Assembly (NCBI GenBank): GCA_032622095.1
Contig: CP136069.1
Span: forward strand, 64,627,319 to 64,691,318
Reading direction: 5' to 3'
DNA length: 64,000 nt
From: Siphonodentalium dalli
Taxonomy: Eukaryota; Mollusca; Scaphopoda; Gadilida; Siphonodentaliidae
Part shown: piece after piece, positions 33,078 to 44,410 of the stretch
Numbering within the stretch: the stretch's first letter is position 1
How the letters are laid out: the number at the start of each line of letters is the position of its first letter
Notes under the pieces: generated by a model
The model's input: only the letters and a program-made list of their open reading frames with translations
Databases searched by the model: none
Told to the model about the DNA's origin: nothing
Made by a program: the position numbers and the translations under genes

Positions 33078-33470
33078 CTATACGATAAGGATGAACCATT
33101 TTCCTTGGCTTATAGCCAGAATATTCCTTGCATTTGTTGCTGTAACTGCACCCATACGGTGTTTGGGCCATAAATTGTTTGAAGATTGGCCGCGAGTCAA
33201 TTCTTCAATCTTCTTAATGTCACTATATGTATAGGATAGGCAGATTATTTTTAGATGTGATAAAGGATTTGCAGAAAGGGGAAGAAGTGTTTTTGGAAGT
33301 GGTTCGTTTGAAGCTGTTATCTCCTTGCTGTGAATAATTGGATAATCATTACGCCACACCGTGGTGTTGCTTGGTACGCAGATTTTCATATTCTGTGGTC
33401 GATCGATAATCCACTGGGCGACTGTATTATTATGGTTATTTCGTACTGAGTATAAATCGTACCGATAGAG
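33078..33470 (-). pseudogene. YqaJ-like (phage-type exonuclease/recombinase) gene fragment
   Basis: The minus strand is open from about 33470 to 33078. The diagnostic block is IKKIEELTRGQSSNNLWPKH then RMGAVTATNARNIL, matching the 'IE..TRGQS.N..W...R.GR.TAS' entry of YqaJ-domain nucleases that are common in aquatic invertebrate genomes. Upstream, QWIIDRPQNMKICVPSNTTVW also fits the region preceding that domain. The acidic PD-(D/E)xK catalytic residues would lie further on and are absent, because the frame ends within ~15 codons. An ATG at 33389 exists but homology continues upstream of it, so it is not the true start. It lies 190 bp outside the foldback element. Host gene remnant or transposon cargo cannot be decided. 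Confidence 0.7.
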
Positions 33471-33529
33471 TCACGATAGTACAACAAAGATTAGCACATG
33501 TGTTTACGTCACCGGTGTACTTGTGTGGG

Positions 33530-34310
33530 CATGTTTCTATTATGAAGGTTCGCTATCCCGAAGGTCCGCTATTCCGAAGGTTCTCTATTCCGAAGGTTTT
33601 TGTTATTTTTAGGTTAATTCTATATTCTAAAGTATTGAGACTAATTTGAGAGGGTTCATTATCACAAAGATTCTTTTTACGGAGTGTGCGCTCACATCCG
33701 AACTGATCCTGCGCGCATACCGATACAGATACAGGAGGAAATAACTTAACTTAGAACATTAAATGTGATTTTGTTTTGTTTTCGCGGGTTTTCTTGAGAT
33801 TTAATGTCATTACGTGGGCCCATACTTTTGAATTCTTGGCATATAATATGAATGTTGTGGTATATTGTGGACCCTCCCGCATTGGGACATGACACAGGTC
33901 CAGTTGACTTAAGTGATGCTCTGTGTGGGCTCCAATTTGGAGTTCAATATTTTAAGGGCCAAATTTATGATTTTATGGGCCCATACCTTTGAACTCTGGG
34001 CATATAATATGAATATTGGGGGCATGTCTCTATTCCGAAGGTTCACTATCCAGAATGTCCACTATTCCGAAATTTCTCTGAATGTTCGTTATTCCGAAGG
34101 TTCACCAATCAGAAGGTTCGTTATTCCGAAGGTTCTGTATTCCGAAGGTTTTTGTTATTTTAAGGTTAACTCTATATTCTAAAGTATTGGGAGGGTTCAT
34201 TATCACGAAGATTCTTTTTATGAAGGAAATAACTTAAAACATTAAATGTGATTTTGTTTTGTTTTCGCGGGTTTTCTTGAGTTTAATGTCATTACTTATG
34301 ACTTTATTTC
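33530..34310 (+). repeat. Two-copy duplication with CTATTCCGAAGGTTC minisatellite
   Basis: Each copy starts with several 15-19-bp units of TATTCCGAAGGTTC (33545-33600 and 34030-34152). It continues TTTGTTATTTTTAGGTTAA, TCTATATTCTAAAGTATTG, GGTTCATTATCAC, and AACATTAAATGTGATTTTG, TTTTCGCGGGTTTTCTTGAG (ends near 33800 and 34290). Between them two ~35-bp phrases (GGGCCCATAC(T/C)TTTGAA and GCATATAATATGAAT) also recur. No coding. Confidence 0.88.
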
Positions 34311-34789
34311 TCATTAAATATTCACGCCAAGCAGCCCACACAATTGCTATGTTTCCATGCGATTTAATGTCATTACGTGTGACCTAATATCTCAATAATC
34401 TGAGGCAAGAGTACGCCTGCTAAAGGCGAATTATAACAGTGGAGCTATAACGCTCAATGAATACTGGGAACTATAAGAAACTGCGCAGCAGAATATCGCT
34501 GATTAAACGAGAATGAGATGAGCCTAACTGCAATTGTGACTTTGTTTAAAGGCCCACTTAATTTTCGAGTCATTCATTTTTGTTATAGTATATACGGTTT
34601 TAATAACAATTTATGCCATAAAATTTGAATAAATTACTATAATTCATCACCATTTGAAACGCAGAATCCTTCTATCTCCTAGTTTGAAACACCTTTAAAA
34701 TACCGCGACAAGTCGTGCGTCGTATATCTAGCAATTAGCAACTAACATGTCCTCTTCGGCTTTCCATAGATTTCAACGTAATTTGATAA
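34311..34789. other. Unannotated spacer
   Basis: No gene or repeat recognised. Confidence 0.35.
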
Positions 34790-35340
34790 TTATGGGTATT
34801 TGTGTCCGGGAAGTGTTTTGGACGGGTCAAATCGTGAGCCCGACCTGACCTTGACCTTTAAAACTGTCAATGCAAGGTCAATTTGGGTAAAACGGACAAA
34901 TTTCGGCGAAATTTGATACCTAGGGATACTTTTGTCCGGGGAGTGTTTTGAACGGGTCAAATCGTGACATCGGCGTGACCTTGACCTTCAATGTGGTCAA
35001 TCAAAGGTCAAATCGGGTAAAACGGATGGATTTCGACGAAATTTGATACCTATGGGTTCTTTTGTCGGGGGAGTGTTTTGGACGGGTAAAATCATGACTC
35101 CGACCTTACCTTGACCTTCAAAATTGTTAATTAAAGGTCAAGTGGGGTAAAACGGACGGATTTCGACGAAATTTGATACCTAGTGGTACTTTTCTCCGGG
35201 TGGGGGTGTTTTGAACGGGTCAAATCATGACCCTGACCTGACCTTGACTTTCGAAATAGTCAATTGAAGGTCAAATCGCGCCTTTCGCCGGAAATCAGAT
35301 GGGAAACATCCCGGACGAAGTCGGGCCCATCAGCTTGTGT
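34790..35340 (-). repeat. Family B array, inverted copy
   Basis: Four units of ~127 bp with GGGGAGTGTTTTGGACGGG, TGACCTTGACCTTCA and CGAAATTTGATACCTA are the reverse complement of the 1079-2757 family. The head ACGAAGTCGGGCCCATCAGC sits at the right end (35317-35336), as expected for a minus-strand module. Confidence 0.9.
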
Positions 35341-35455
35341 AATAAAGAAGACAGTTTAAAGAAAGTAATGTATAACACGAGAAACGGGAAAACTTGAAAT
35401 ATAGAAGTATGCAAATTTCCCACATAAAATTTGAAAGCTAGTTTATAGAATAATT

Positions 35456-35528
35456 GTATTATAATTTATATTTATGGCTAATAATATGATCTTGGTGGCG
35501 TTACCATTTCTGACTATGGTTTTCTTGT
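35456..35528 (+). repeat. Second copy of the 9.1-kb segment
   Basis: Starts GTATTATAATTTATATTT and continues with ATGGCTAATAATATGATCTT...ATGGTTTTCTTG, identical in sense to the minus strand at 9099-9170. Here the frame ends at TAG about nine codons later. Confidence 0.85.
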
Positions 35529-35899
35529 TACAGTATGTGGCGGTTGTTTTATAGTAACGATTCCCCAGTGGCAAATACGTAGTTATGGTAGAAGGTGAAA
35601 TGGTCTGTTTTATAGCCAATTCATTTATCACGTTTCATAAAATATATTTAAAACGTCGTAAGGTCTTCACGAGAAACCACCGAAGCCTCGAGGCACAGAT
35701 TTGAGCGTGAGATAAATGATGTGTTTTCGTCTTTACATCAACGGGGATGACACATGATGGCAGAGCCGGATTTATAGTTTATGTGTCGTACGCTACCTAT
35801 TTCCCCGGGAGGAATCGCTCAGATTTTATTTAGAAATGAATTTAGTTTGAGTGTGTTTTATTGAAGGGTGGAACAATTATTTTGGGTCCTCTTGGTAAC

Positions 35900-36270
35900 C
35901 AACCCACCCCCTCACACGTGCGCGGAACACATTGTTTGACCCCCACCCAATGACCCCCTCGTACGTGATCGGAACACATTGTTTGACCCCCACCCAATGG
36001 CCCCCTCGTACGTGATCGGAACAAATTGTTTGACCCCCACCCAATGGCCCCTCGTACGTGCGCGGAACACATTGTTTGACCCCCCCCCCCCACCCAATGG
36101 CCACCTCGTACGTGCGCGGAACACATTGTTTGACCCCCACCCAATGACCCCCTCGTACGTGATCGGAACAAATTGTTTGACCCCCACCCAATGGCCCCCT
36201 CGTACGTGAGCGGAACACATTGTTTGACCCCACCCAATGGCCCCCTCGTACGTGATCGGAACAAAATGTT
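35900..36270 (-). repeat. Eight-copy minisatellite, ~47-bp unit
   Basis: CGGAAC(A)(C/A)A recurs at 35922, 35970, 36017, 36063, 36117, 36164, 36211 and 36257. The unit includes TTGTTTGACCCCCACCCAAT then the GGCCCCCTCGTACGTG phrase. All three minus frames stay open because the unit length is not a multiple of three; this is an artefact, not a protein repeat. Confidence 0.95.
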
Positions 36271-36654
36271 GCTAACATTTTAGCAATACTTTTAGGTTTT
36301 CACAACGATGTAATTATTTCGTCAAGGTGCACGGGAAGGGGGGGTAAATACAACCAACAACCACCAGGGTGCGCCACGAGAATCTTAATGCTTACGATTC
36401 AGTTTGTATTGATACATGAAGGCAGTGGCTCAGTCAACAGAGTGCATTGAAATTACGCCATCATTTGGTCTGCTACATCCTGCATTCAACTGTATTATAT
36501 CAAATTATGGAGGAACGGACTCAGTAGGAGTGTTCATTGATTCAAATGTGGTTGCTTCAGCGAGCGTGAACAAATACTTATTTCTTAATGGTCATAAATC
36601 GACAAGAATGCCACACTGAGATGTCCCTCAACTCAAATCAAGCTTGAAAGTGGG

Positions 36655-36780
36655 TCCCAACTTTCGCTCCTGTCGGGGTTCGAACCGGCGCCAACCTCAT
36701 CTAGTCCAGACTGTGATGATCTTATCCACGAACAGACCACATTGGCTACGGGGACATCATTAATAGGAAGCCCTTTGGGA
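36655..36780 (-). mobile_element. tRNA-derived SINE head
   Basis: On the minus strand GTAGCCAATGTGGTC (A-box-like, complement of 36735-36749) is followed 48 nt later by GGTTCGAACCCC (B box, complement of about 36675-36686). A relative without the B box is at 39815-39905, sharing CCGTAGCC.A.GTG, TAAGATCATCACAGTCTG-like and AGAC.AG phrases. Flanking 3' sequence not delimited. Confidence 0.6.
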
Positions 36781-36849
36781 AGCATATCAGTCGAATATTG
36801 ACATATAACGGATCTGTCATTGGCTGCGGACACACGTGCCACATTAGCG

Positions 36850-37348
36850 ATGTCATAGTAGATGTGACAATTTAATATGGTGGATTTTGGTGACGATTGG
36901 TCGTCATGATTACTATGTCACAGCTAACCATGCTGCCCGCTGAGTTTCCACACAATGAGTCGACTGGACCAATTAGCCCATTGCGTTTCGTCAAGGTTGA
37001 TATCTAATCATTACGTTTTGCTACAATGTATTCTCTACGATATATATATATATATAATTGCAACATCGATCGTCCATAATTGTGTTTGCGCGGCAATTCC
37101 CCAGTCAGTCACATATAATGCACGTAGTACGTTTTATTGATATGACCTCAATGCATGCTTATCTACTTACATTAATTTCATGCGAATTCAAACAGTTCTC
37201 CAATTGCGTTTTGTTTTTATTTTGCGACGTTTGCGTGTTTATTAAAGATCAACAGCGACATGAAATTCAGGTACATGTAGATAAAACCTTGAGAGATCGA
37301 CCGCGACACTTGTAGAGATTAGAAGACTTATTGTGCGAATAACCATAG
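36850..37348. other. Unannotated spacer
   Basis: Only a short (TA)n run at about 37036-37056. No gene. Confidence 0.35.
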
Positions 37349-37586
37349 GTCGCCTCGTATATATAAGAGAATGCATTGGCCTAACAAATTTTATATTATT
37401 TTTTATAATTGTTAAAAAATGTAAAAAAAAAAATGATAGCAAATTGGTAAAAAATGTAAGAAATAATGATAAAAAATTATAAAAATTGTTAAAGAATGTA
37501 ATAAAATGATAAATTATAACAATTGTTATAGAATGTGAAAAATATTATAAAATATGATTAAAATTCTCTTATATATGCGAGGCGAC
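37349..37586. mobile_element. AT-rich MITE with 24-bp inverted ends
   Basis: GTCGCCTCGTATATATAAGA and GAAT on the left pair with ATTC and TCTTATATATGCGAGGCGAC on the right with one mismatch. The interior is nearly pure A/T (AATTGTTAAAAAATGTAA-type repeats). Traces of this family occur at 22178-22255 and about 50440-50475. Confidence 0.82.
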
Positions 37587-37849
37587 ACCATGGTGTCATC
37601 AAATCGATTGTACCAATTGTCCTACATATCTTCTAATCTGATAAGGAATGGATTGTATTGCTCATATTTACCCCTTCAATTTTCACATACCAGATTGTAA
37701 CCATATTGAGTATACAATCAATTATTTTTAGAAATCTGATGTCAACATGACATATCTGATTCCCCTGGTTCAGTTACCATATGTAGAAATTGTCAGCTCC
37801 GACGATCATCCAATTGGTGTGCATCAGTATCGGTAGACTAATTAATAGG

Positions 37850-39048
37850 TAAAATCGGTTAATATTTGTTCAAGTTATCGCAAAATGACTAATTAAGGGC
37901 CATAACTCTATCAAATTTTATCGGGCCAGGCTGGTTTTCGAATTCGTCCAGGATATTGTTGGAAGACACCTATATACCAATTTTTAGTTGAATCGGATGA
38001 CGTTTGTTGAAGTTATCGCGCTAACGAGCTAAAAAATCACGAAAAATGACTAATTAAGGGCCATAACTCTATCAAATTTTATTGGGCCAGGCTGGTTTTC
38101 GAACTCGTCCAGGATATTATTTGAAGACACTTATATACCAAATTTTAGTTGAATCGGATGACGTTTGTTGAAGTTATCGCGCAAACGATCTAAAAATTCG
38201 TACAAAATGACTACTTAAGGACCATAACTCTATCAAATTTTATCGGACCGGGCTGGTTTTCGAACTTGTCCAGGATATTATTGGAAGACACTTATATACC
38301 AAATGTTAGTTGAATCGGATGACGTTTGTTGAAGTTATCGCGCTAACGAGCTCAAAATTCGTACAAAATGACTACTTAAGGACCATATCTCTATCAAATT
38401 TTATCGGACCGGGCCGGTTTTCTAACTCGTCCGAGGTATTCTTGGGAGACACCTATATTTCAAAATGTCAATCAAATAGGATGATGTTTGTTAAATTATC
38501 GCGCTAATAAGCTGAAAATTTGTGAAAAAATGACTAATTAAGGGCCATAACTCTATCAAATTTTATCGGACCAGGTCGGTTTTCGAACTCGTCCGAGATA
38601 TTCTTGGGAGACACCTATATCCCAAATTTCAATAGAATCAGATAACGTTTGTTGAAGTTATCGCGCTATCGAGCTGAAAATTCGTGAAAATTTACTAATT
38701 AAGGGCCATAACTCGATCAAATTTTATCGGACCAGGCCGGTTTTCGAACTCGTCGGAGATATTCTTGGGAGACACCTATATCTCAAATTTCAATCGAATC
38801 AGATAACGTTTGTTGAAGTTGTTGCGCTAACGAGCCTAAATTCAGTGAAAAATGGCAAAGGGCCATAACTCTGTAATACATGTGCGGACGAAGCTTACGT
38901 GCATGGATATGTACTCACACACCAAAAAAAATATTAATCCGTCAATAAACGGTTGAGTTATAAGCAAAACAGGCCGCCCGATCGCCCGCCCGTCCGTCCG
39001 CCGCCCCTCATCAAACTATAAGTCGAGTTTTGGAAAAAAAACTCGACT
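37850..39048 (+). mobile_element. Pearl-like element with about seven 162-bp core repeats
   Basis: ATGACTA(A/C)TTAAGG(G/A)CCATA at about 37884, 38047, 38208, 38367, 38530 and 38690 gives a period of 160-164 bp; a worn seventh copy lies near 38850. Each unit contains TCAAATTTTATCGG(G/A)CC, GAAC(T)CGTCCAGGATATT and GTTTGTTGAAGTTATCGCG. After the array come CCGCCCGTCCGTCCGCCGCC-like DNA and a hairpin AGTCGAGTTT / AAACTCGACT (39021-39048), followed by AATAATTAG. Largest of the four pearl-like elements here. Confidence 0.85.
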
Positions 39049-39056
39049 AATAATTA

Positions 39057-39245
39057 GTAGTGCCCGTTTAAGACATCTGAGGTGAACGGGACATATCTAA
39101 TAACGCCTTCCGAGTCAAAATACTCATATATACAAATTTTCAGCTCCGATGGTCCAGCCGTTTAGCCGCCCATAAGCGGACAAATAAACAAACGAACAAA
39201 CATAATTTAGTTGTATTAGTATATACTAGATGGGGTACCCGGCGT
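39057..39245 (+). repeat. Module with ACAAACGAACAAAC tail, copy 1
   Basis: GTTTAAGACATCTGAGGTGA, ACGGGACATATCTAATAACG, CGGACAAATAAACAAACGAA then a head-like GGGGTACCCGGCGTTGCACG (39231-39250). Core plus A/C-rich tail plus CCCG..GTTG..CG head repeats the organisation of families A and B at the window start. Confidence 0.75.
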
Positions 39246-39382
39246 TGCACGAGTAAAGAAGATTTGAAACAAATTGCAGTGTTTTTATATACATTTACAA
39301 AATTTCAAAGAACTTTTCATCCCTTCTGCTGCAAGGATGAATAGGTTGACTGATTATCTATTCCTCACACGGTATGGTATTG

Positions 39383-39512
39383 ATAAAGAGCGTTCTGGTC
39401 GTGTGTGCTATTCGGTGCCCTGTGCTACGTTGATTGCGTCAACTAACCCCAGAATTACGATAAAGAGCGTTCACAATTTATTTATTCCTGATATGGTATG
39501 AATAAAGAGCGT
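39383..39512 (+). repeat. Three ATAAAGAGCGT motifs
   Basis: Exact matches at 39383-39393, 39460-39470 and 39502-39512; two are preceded by GGTATGGTATTG or GATATGGTATGA. The extended context (GATATGGtA..AATAAAGAGCGTTC) is shared with the inverted pair at 43865-43917. Confidence 0.85.
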
Positions 39513-39540
39513 TCTGCCTAACGTGTTAACTACATTCCGT

Positions 39541-39716
39541 TGATATTTTTAAGACATATGAGGTAAACGGGATATATCTAATAAAGCTCACCGAGTCAAA
39601 TTACCACCATATACAAATGTTCACCTATGACGGTCAAGCCGTTTGATCGCATACAAGCGGACACACAAACAAACGAACAAACAATCAAAATTGAGTTGTG
39701 TTAGTACAGATAGATA
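39541..39716 (+). repeat. Module with ACAAACGAACAAAC tail, copy 2
   Basis: Aligns with 39057-39215: AAGACATATGAGGTAAACGG, GATATATCTAATAAAGC, AAGCGGACACACAAACAAAC. Confidence 0.8.
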
Positions 39717-39814
39717 TATAATTGAGTTCATGATGTGCCTGACCTAATAGAAGTGTGTCCCGTAATGCATGGACATACGTTTAAAAAAGGTATGTAAAAT
39801 TTCAAACTAGTCTA

Positions 39815-39905
39815 GCACAGACTGTGATCCACGATCTAGCCACCTCACCTCGGCTACGGAGATATCCTTAAAAGGAATCCCTTTCATCGAGAGTTAGGAA
39901 GCGCA
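39815..39905 (-). mobile_element. SINE fragment related to 36.7 kb
   Basis: Minus strand GGATATCTCCGTAGCCGAGG, TGGATCACAGTCTGTGCTAG aligns with the SINE at 36655-36780 but ends before the B box. Confidence 0.55.
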
Positions 39906-39982
39906 TCAGTTTGAACATGGGTTAGAACCTACTACAATCGATGACACAATATAATGTATAAACACATTTTAACACACAATAC

Positions 39983-40042
<60 letters not shown>

Positions 40043-40075
40043 CACAAATGAGTGAATGAGTGAATGAGTGAATAC
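39983..40075 (+). repeat. (AT)n microsatellite followed by (GAGTGAAT)n
   Basis: About 55 bp of uninterrupted AT alternation, then three to four GAATGAGT units. Confidence 0.95.
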
Positions 40076-40461
40076 TAATTGGCTGCGATTATACTAGTCT
40101 CGCAAGCTATAATAATATGCCCTGAAAATTTCCACAGGAGCGGCATGGCCAATACAGGCCGTCTTCCTGTCGCCCCTTGTACTCAATAGAGAACAAGTGG
40201 AGAATGCGTTTACCGTCCATTTTGTCGCGGGAGATCCCGATTTTAAACTTATATTCCCGCGCTCCCAATCCGGGATCTCAAAAAAGATTCAAAATAGCTT
40301 TCGATTGGAAATTTGTGAACACTGTGAAAATAGCAATGTGACTAGATATGACATAATGACAGGAAACTTATTATGCTATTTTAGCTATGTGTCGAAAAAC
40401 TCTGGATTCGATGAAAATCGTCAATTGACTGATTGGCTTCATCACTTTACTGTTAAATGTT

Positions 40462-40650
40462 GTAATAAATTCAAAAAGGCGAGGATGATCCTCCAGGGAG
40501 GTAATCTCAATCACTTGAATATCCTAATTTTTAGGATATTCAAGTGATTGAGATTACCTCCCTGGAGGATCATCCTGACCATTTTTAGGATATTCAAGTG
40601 ATTGGGATTACCTCCCTGGAGGATCATCCTCGCCTTTTTGAATTTATTAC
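40462..40650. repeat. Three-armed hairpin repeat
   Basis: Arm 40462-40527 (GTAATAAATTCAAAAAGGCG... ATATCCTAA) has two inverted partners: a partial one at 40532-40576 and a complete one at 40585-40650. All carry AGGATATTCAAGTGATTG(A/G)G and CCTCCCTGGAGGATCATCCT; identity is nearly complete, so the structure is recent. Confidence 0.92.
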
Positions 40651-41868
40651 CTCATTACTCAATCACATTAAATATGGCCACGAGCATTTCTCTCACCAGT
40701 GTCACACCCGTTGACATCAACTTTCCCACACCCAACGTGTCCCTCACTATAGTAATCCATGTTGACAACTTACAAAGGGGAACTAAATGCACACGCACAA
40801 ATCTGGAACACTAAACCTCAGCACAGCACCTCAGCTCGCAAACAAAGAGAGAGATAGCGCGGATCCTCATTCTCCGCGCACCCTACCACCAGTAGGCACT
40901 AACAAGAAGGACTTTAATTAGTCGCCTCCAATTTATGTTAAATGTTGTGCTTGTCTGATGCTGATGTAAAGATTCTTGGTGGTAATGGAATTCCAAGATA
41001 TTTTCCTCAGACTCTTTAATGCATACCGGTAGCTTGTTCAATTTATATAATTATATAATACACACGCTTCACACATCTCAATGATATAGTGAAATTAATA
41101 CACAAAATAATAGAAAAAAATCTTCAAGGTGACATGCAGCAGTTTTTAGAGTGATCTGGGCCCCACATATTAATGTTCCATGATCCCAAAAAGTGGAAAC
41201 CCGAAGGTTGTGTTTGTGTAACAACCACACTTTTCAGTTAGATGAGAATCCATCCTATATTTTATGAGTTCAAGGAATACTATTTCACAAGCGGCATATT
41301 CACGTCGCACAATAGGCCTATAGCACATAGGGGATAGCCCCAAAATTCTTTTACTGGTCAAATCCTATCATTGGCTCTGTATCCAATTATAAGATACACT
41401 TTGTAAAAGAATAAATACATGTATCACTTGACTTATCATCTTGCTGAAATATGATATGTGTTGGGAGAAATAAACAGCGATTGCTTTAACCTCAATCAGT
41501 GATGTCACAAAAATTTGGGGAGATAGGTAATGAAGTTTTCGGTCAAAATGCAAAACCTATCTCAAAACATTGACATGTTACGCTGCACATCAGCAGATAA
41601 GCGCATTTATAAAATAGCACGATTGCAGGATATGTTGGCTGACCAAATGGGCAACCAATTAAATTCATTATTTTGGCAAATGATGAAACCAGTTGCATAT
41701 GTCACATTTAACTGTAGATTCAAGATCCAAACATTTTCAACGTATTATTCAGGTTTCTAAATGTATGCATTCAATATGTGATTACATGGTAATTTCAATT
41801 ATAATGTCTAAGAACGTTTCATAATTTTATAGCGAACTGCTTGGTTCAGTAAAACGTTTTTAGTTTAG
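40651..41868. other. Unannotated spacer
   Basis: No recognisable gene; a 116-codon frame (40197-40547) runs into the hairpin and a 76-codon frame (41530-41760) has no domain I recognise. Confidence 0.35.
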
Positions 41869-42003
41869 TTGTGGTGGATTGGTGGTAACATGGTGTGACA
41901 TTGACGACTTCGGGTTTATGTTCAACCAATTCGCAAAGCAATGAGGTTGAACATACACTAGAAGCGGTCAATGTCATGCCATGTTACCGCCAATCCACCA
42001 CAA
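41869..42003. repeat. Hairpin MITE, 59-bp arms
   Basis: 41869-41927 and 41945-42003 are inverted copies with a few mismatches: TTGTGGTGGATTGGTGGTAA, ACATGG.(G/C).TGACATTGAC, GTTCAACC. The 17-nt loop is AATTCGCAAAGCAATGA-like. Flanks are TAG on both sides, a possible 3-bp TSD. Confidence 0.88.
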
Positions 42004-42157
42004 TAGCGTATATGTTCTACCAACAGTCCTGGTCATTCACATTAATTTGGCACTTATTCCGAAGAATGATCAGCAGAAAATGTCAAAATCTCCTATACCT
42101 CTCTCCAACATAAATGACGTCATGAAAAGGCCACCGAGAGACGATGGAACGGTCTTG

Positions 42158-42735
42158 GTTTCCGTTATGTTGATGCTCCAGATGTAAACATAGAATATGT
42201 TGCGCAACTCTTTGATCAAAGACACGGTTTCTTACTGGGAGCGGAACATTGAATGATTTTTAACCTGGTCACCATGTTAAAAGAATTTCCTGCAGTACAT
42301 CATATGTACATAAGTGCAAACTGTGCGTACAATGCTGAACCTTTAATTCTTAGTACGAACACCAAACTACACTGACTCAAGCTCAGAATCATTTAGGTGC
42401 TTGTTGTGTTGAACTTCTTCTCTGTACTTCCAATGTAGTTCCAAACATGTTTCCGTTATGTTGATGGCTCCAGATGTAAACATGGGATATGTTGCGCGAC
42501 TTTCTTACCAACCTAAGATGTGGTTTCTTACTGGAAGCGGAACATTGTATGACTTTCATCCTAGTCACCATGTTAGAGAATTTCCTGCTATACATACACA
42601 TGTACATGGATGCAACCTGTTGGTATGATGTTGAGCCTTTAATTCTTAGTATGAACATCGAATTACACTACCCGAAGCTCAGAGATCGGGTTAATATTCT
42701 TCTCTGTAGTTCCAATGTAGTTCCAAACATGTTCC
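42158..42735 (+). repeat. Two-copy tandem duplication, ~291-bp unit
   Basis: TTTCCGTTATGTTGATG at 42160 and 42450, CCAGATGTAAACAT(A/G)G, GTTTCTTACTGG, GAGCC-TTTAATTCTTAGTA and TCCAATGTAGTTCCAAACATG recur in order. The second copy has a plausible coding phrase (APDVNMGYVARLSYQPKMWF) without recognised family; the first copy's counterpart (APDVNIEYVAQLF) suggests an old duplicated exon or repeat-encoded peptide. Confidence 0.8.
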
Positions 42736-42739
42736 TACC

Positions 42740-44330
42740 TGCAAATAAGGGCCAAACGAGATGATGTACATGTACATTAATAAAAGTGTTAATGTAGCTC
42801 AGCTTGGACATGAGATATAATTCTCACAGAACATCATGGAATGATGAAGGTGGAAATTTCCAGTGATGGATTGAAGCGTATACCTTCTGTTAAGCAGATT
42901 CATATATCACACATTGTTCTAGGCCTTTGCCGACCCATTACAACAGGATTGGGTGCCCAAAATTGGTTATAACCAAACCGTAATATTCAGAATTTGTCAT
43001 GTTTTTGTACATTAATTATATTTCGGAAAATGCTCAAAGATCTAATTAAATCTAAAACAGCATTGGACGTAACAATAATCAGTGCCATTGTAGCTACATG
43101 TTCATATAACATTAAATACTAGCAGAGCATTATTTTTGTAAATATCTGGTGGAATTTCTGAAGATATTTTTGGCATGCCTGCATTATTGATTGGAGTACC
43201 TGTACACAAAAACCGATGTGGCTCTATGTCAGGGTTAATGGAAGAGCTACTGGACATTCGTAAACTAGATGCCAAGATGGTCAAGGGCATAACCCGGGAC
43301 CATTTAGTTTATGAATGTCCGGTAGCCTACGGTAGCGAGTCCAATATTAAAGTTATAACCGACTTAAACAGTTTTATAATATGCAAGGAGAAAGTACATT
43401 GATCCAATACATGCATAAATTTCAGGCACGTATGGCATTTTTTCCCTTTCGATCATTTTTTGTACCCACCCACCCCCACCGCCAAATTTGTTTCAGATCT
43501 ATCATGTTTGTTGCATAAATTCGCTCCATTGATAGTAGACCTTGTCTGTGCAAGAATTTGCTGATGATAATGGGATTTGACATGAAAGTCATCTGATACT
43601 CAGTATTATCTGGAGAAAATTAAAGGCAAGAGCGGCGTTCGTTGCAGGAATATTTCTATTTGTTCAAATCGCCATCAACGGAAGGAACACCAAAATACAT
43701 ACAGTTCCGCTCATATGCCAAACATAATCAGAGCGTAAATATAACATTGTCGTCAAGACGTACGATGGTGTACAAAAACAAGAACCTGCTTGTGTTACAG
43801 CAGTTGTGCTTCTGTTTACACAACACAACGTAATTTATTGGTTAATCACACAAAAATTATATAAACGCTCTTTATTATTTCCATATCGGGAAAAGAGTAA
43901 CAAATAACGCTCTTTATGTTTACCATATCCGGATCTAAACAAAAGTAAGAAAACGTAACTTTTTTTGCTTCTGTTTACATAACAAGGGGAACACATTTAC
44001 AATAGCATACTGTTTTTGCCATATTTCTGATTGGGATAAGAACAAAGTCTGTCTATATTTTACTATTATTTCTGTTTATGGTGGTTTTTGACCGAGGTGA
44101 ATATTTAAACAGCAAACCCACCTCCAAGGCCGCCCATATCTTCAACTCTTTCTATACCGGTACTTATGTATTTTCCCTAAGTTATGAAAGTATACATTGG
44201 AATTTCCTGTTATTAATTTGGAGGTGTGTTCATGAAAAAATAAGCACATAATAACAGATAATACCGGTACAAAAGAGTTATTTAATTGAAGGACATGTTC
44301 ACATAATAACTTATAAGTTCCAATAAACCA
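42740..44330. other. Unannotated spacer with two inverted ATAAAGAGCGT motifs
   Basis: ACGCTCTTTAT at 43865-43875 and 43907-43917 are the motif on the minus strand, each followed by a CCATATC(G/C)GG phrase. A 75-codon plus frame (43175-43402) starting MPALLIGVPVHKNRCG has no recognised family. Confidence 0.45.
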
Positions 44331-44410
44331 AAGGTTGTTTGTTGAACTTATTACCTGTATATTTTCTAATGGAACTACTCGTCAATGAGGATTTAGAATA
44401 AAAAGAGTTA

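Noticed and set aside
35900-36270. CRISPR-like regular array
   Set aside because: No separate repeat and spacer parts, the whole 47-bp unit is repeated; eukaryotic context.
35842-36278. Three overlapping 100-140-codon minus-strand frames (GGHWVGVKQ-type repeats)
   Set aside because: They arise from a 47-bp minisatellite open in all frames; no start context, homology or unit conservation at protein level.
36677-36749. Functional tRNA gene
   Set aside because: A/B-box spacing is tRNA-like but stems do not pair and a related B-box-less copy lies at 39.8 kb.
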